DNA of 64,000 bases, from the NCBI RefSeq assembly GCF_001519065.1, contig NZ_KQ954264.1, positions 1-64,000 of the forward strand, given 5' to 3'. How positions within the stretch are numbered: position 1 is the first letter of the stretch; each line of letters begins with the position of its first letter. Below, piece by piece: positions 62,075-64,000 of the stretch. Under the pieces are notes generated by a model. The model was not told the origin of the DNA. It saw only the letters and a list, made by a program, of their open reading frames with translations, and ran no database searches. The DNA comes from Novosphingobium sp. FSW06-99 (lineage in GTDB: Bacteria; Pseudomonadota; Alphaproteobacteria; Sphingomonadales; Sphingomonadaceae). The position numbers and the translations under genes are program-made.

Positions 62075-62593
62075 TTAATCCAGATCGCGCAGGCCGTCGA
62101 ACATGTTTGCGGTGGCCACAATCCACGCGGTGATCAAGGCCCAACCATCACTGGTGACTTTTGCCGGGTCGTGGCCAGCGTCCTTCAACGCATCGGCGAC
62201 CAGCCGCAGATCGCCCTCGGTCACTTTTTCGGCCGGGTTGTTGGCATTGCCCGGCCCGATGTCGAGCGCCTGGTCGATCAGCGCCGAAGACACCCCTGCC
62301 GCCCCCAGCCGGGCATCCAGCGCATCGCGCCCCATCCGGCCCAGCACATACGTGAAATAGGCGTTGCGCTGGCTCTCCGACAGAAACTGGTCGGCGGCGC
62401 AGCGATCGGTCAGCACGCGCAATTCATCGAGCACGGGCCGCCCGCGCGCGGTGTCGCGGCTGACGATCACATCGGCCAGCCGCGCATCGAGCCCGGCGGG
62501 GGCGGCCTGCAACGCGCAGGCCAGCGCCTCGGGCGGGCGCGCGGCGGCTGGGCTGGCAACCAGCGCCAGCAACGCCCAGCCCGTGCGCAGCAT
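62075..62593 (-). CDS. Hypothetical secreted protein downstream of fabG
   Basis: Unrecognised 172-residue protein with a short signal peptide (MLRTGWALLALVASPAAARPP). The rest is helical and soluble, with two well-spaced cysteines (ACALQ and DRCAADQF), which could form a periplasmic disulfide. NAYFTYVLGRMGRDALD and GDLRLVADALKDAGHDPAKV are its most distinctive segments. The start overlaps the fabG stop (TGATG at 62591-62595), so it is translationally coupled to fatty-acid synthesis genes. No function is proposed. Confidence 0.75.
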   Translation of the reverse strand: MLRTGWALLALVASPAAARPPEALACALQAAPAGLDARLADVIVSRDTARGRPVLDELRVLTDRCAADQFLSESQRNAYFTYVLGRMGRDALDARLGAAGVSSALIDQALDIGPGNANNPAEKVTEGDLRLVADALKDAGHDPAKVTSDGWALITAWIVATANMFDGLRDLD

Positions 62594-63357
62594 CAGGACA
62601 GCATCGCCATGCCGCCATTCACATGCAGCGTCTGGCCGGTCACATAGCCGGCCTCGCGGCTGGCGAGATAGGCCACCGCCGCGCCGATATCGGCGCCTTC
62701 GCCCATGCGCCCCATCGGGATGCGCGCATTCAACGCGTCCTTTTGCGCATCGGGCAACACGTCGGTCATCGCCGTGCGGATAAAACCGGGTGCGACGCAA
62801 TTGACGGTGATGCCCCGGCTGGCCAGTTCCTGGCCCAGCGACTTCGACAGCCCGACCAGCCCGGCCTTGGCCGCGGCATAGTTGACCTGCCCCGGATTGC
62901 CGGTGGCGCCGACCACGCTGGTGATCGTGACGATGCGGCCATGGCGCGCCTTCATCATCGGGCGCGCGGCGGCGCGCATCAGACGGAACGCGGCCTCCAG
63001 ATTGACGCGGATCACCTGATCCCAATCGTCATCCTTCATCCGCATGATCAGATTGTCGCGCGTGATCCCGGCGTTGTTGACCAGGATGTCGATCTTGCCC
63101 AGCGTGTCGATCGTCGCGGGCACGAGCTGTTCGACCGAATCCGGGTTCGACAGATCGCAGGTGATCTCGACATGGTCATGGCCATAGGTCTCGTTCAGCT
63201 CATCGCGAAAGGCGCGCAATTTGCCCGCGTTGGTGCCCGACAGCGCTAGGCGCGCACCCTGCCGCGCCAGCGCATGGCAGATCGCGGAGCCGATGCCCCC
63301 GGCGGCGCCGGTCACCAGGGCAGTCTGCCCGGTCAGATCGAAAAGACGGTGTTCCAT
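62593..63357 (-). CDS. fabG: 3-oxoacyl-ACP reductase
   Basis: A 254-residue short-chain dehydrogenase that reduces 3-oxoacyl-ACP with NADPH in fatty-acid elongation. The nucleotide loop TGAAGGIGSAI, NNAGITRDNLIMRMKDDDW, the catalytic serine in TITSVVGATGNPGQ and the Y-x3-K pair in NYAAAKAGLVGLSKS are intact. The C-terminus GYVTGQTLHVNGGMAML is FabG-like. It lies four bases after fabD, in the usual fabD-fabG order; acpP and fabF would be expected next but are not there. Confidence 0.95.
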   Translation of the reverse strand: MEHRLFDLTGQTALVTGAAGGIGSAICHALARQGARLALSGTNAGKLRAFRDELNETYGHDHVEITCDLSNPDSVEQLVPATIDTLGKIDILVNNAGITRDNLIMRMKDDDWDQVIRVNLEAAFRLMRAAARPMMKARHGRIVTITSVVGATGNPGQVNYAAAKAGLVGLSKSLGQELASRGITVNCVAPGFIRTAMTDVLPDAQKDALNARIPMGRMGEGADIGAAVAYLASREAGYVTGQTLHVNGGMAMLS

Positions 63358-63361
63358 GCGA

Positions 63362-64000
63362 TCAGATATCCTTCAGCAAGGCTTCGATGTCGGCCATGGT
63401 CACCACGCTGGTGATCGACACGTCGGCCACGGTGCGCGAAATCATCGGGCCGAGCACTTTGCCGCCCAGTTCGACGAATTGTCCCACGCCTGCGGCACCC
63501 ATCGCAAGCGCGCTTTCGCGCCAGCGCACGCGCCCGGTCACTTGTTCGACCAGCAGCCGGGCAATGTCGGACGGATCGGTCACCGGCGCGGCGGTCACAT
63601 TGGCATAGAGCGTAACCGCCAGCGAACGCGGCGCCGTTGCGGCCAGCGCCTGCCCCATGGCATCGGCGGCCGGCTGCATCAGCGGGCAATGAAACGGGGC
63701 CGACACCGGCAGCAGCACGCCGCGCTTGATGCCATGCTCCTTGACCATGCCGATCGCGCGCTCGATCGCGCCTTTGTGGCCCGACAGCACGACCTGGGTC
63801 GGGTCGTTGTCGTTGGCAACCGTGCACACTTCACCCTCGGCCGCCGCTTCGGCCAGTGCGGTGGCCTTGGCAATGTCGGCGCCCAGCAGCGCGGCCATCG
63901 CGCCCACGCCCACCGGCACCGCCGCCTGCATCGCCTGCCCGCGCAATTTCAGCAACCGCGCGGTATCGGCCAGCGAAAACGCCCCTGCCGCACACAGCGC
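63362..64000 (-). CDS. fabD: Malonyl-CoA:ACP transacylase, partial (5' end beyond the window)
   Basis: The C-terminal 212 residues of FabD, which moves malonyl groups from CoA to ACP. The frame is open to the window edge, where it reads ALCAAGAFSLADTARLLKLR. MQAAVPVGVGAMAALLGAD, VVLSGHKGAIERA, the active-site histidine in SAPFHCPLMQPAA and LYANVTAAPV follow. The GHSLGE serine loop should lie just past position 64000. It is upstream of fabG in the same operon. Confidence 0.95.
   Translation of the reverse strand, partial: ALCAAGAFSLADTARLLKLRGQAMQAAVPVGVGAMAALLGADIAKATALAEAAAEGEVCTVANDNDPTQVVLSGHKGAIERAIGMVKEHGIKRGVLLPVSAPFHCPLMQPAADAMGQALAATAPRSLAVTLYANVTAAPVTDPSDIARLLVEQVTGRVRWRESALAMGAAGVGQFVELGGKVLGPMISRTVADVSITSVVTMADIEALLKDI

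Overview
The window reads as a contiguous chromosomal segment of a GC-rich alphaproteobacterium. A Sphingomonadaceae member, probably Novosphingobium-like, is the best guess. This rests on the protein types (FnrN-type FNR, TorF-like porin, PEPC of the alphaproteobacterial type, protoglobin-coupled chemoreceptor, PhaZ-like hydrolase) and on the repeats, including the CCTGAGCTTGTCGAAGG repeat at 33.4 kb. No species can be named from sequence reading alone. I saw no rRNA, CRISPR array, integrase or transposase. There is one tRNA, tRNA-Ser(GGA).

Layout. 0-8 kb: a redox/stress island with three zinc alcohol dehydrogenases, a class III-like PPK2 polyphosphate kinase coupled to the second, small membrane proteins (SHOCT, DUF6629-like) and an Old Yellow Enzyme. 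8.2-17.1 kb: a lipoprotein gene followed closely by a tightly coupled VirB-type secretion gene set (virB1-2-3-4-6-9-10-11) without recognisable virB5, virB7, virB8, virD4 or relaxase. 17.4-20.7 kb: an ECF sigma factor, a zinc-finger anti-sigma factor, an S8 protease and a TorF-like porin; the periplasmic part of the anti-sigma factor resembles a subtilase propeptide. 20.7-22.5 kb: a cytochrome c and a heme-tagged outer-membrane barrel protein. 23-33 kb: tRNA-Ser, a cyclophilin, a CaiB/BaiF CoA-transferase broken by an amber codon, the Rsh (p)ppGpp enzyme, hemF, pdeM, infC with an AUA start, and a K+ channel. 33.6-37 kb: a PEPC-like gene and eda.

37.4-46.8 kb is a continuous minus-strand microaerobic operon, ccoN-ccoO-ccoQ-ccoP-ccoG-ccoH-ccoI-ccoS-small Cys protein-hemN. 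An exact TTGAC-N4-GTCAA FNR/FixK box lies in front of ccoN, and a second lies upstream of the fnr-type gene at 48.5 kb. An OmpW gene sits between them. Together these describe a low-oxygen respiration module: oxygen-sensing FNR, the high-affinity cbb3 oxidase with its assembly factors, and oxygen-independent heme synthesis.

48.7-64 kb: a flavin reductase, an MFS symporter, aqpZ, a small HTH regulator, lepA, a membrane PAS-GGDEF-EAL-PilZ protein, a PhaZ-like hydrolase, a D-aminoacylase-type amidohydrolase, a globin-coupled chemoreceptor, dnaN, a small secreted protein, fabG and the 3' part of fabD, which runs off the window end. Intergenic DNA carries several dispersed hairpin repeats, at 5.2, 22.7, 33.5 and 37.2 kb. 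Three of them share sequence blocks and look like one composite REP-type family.
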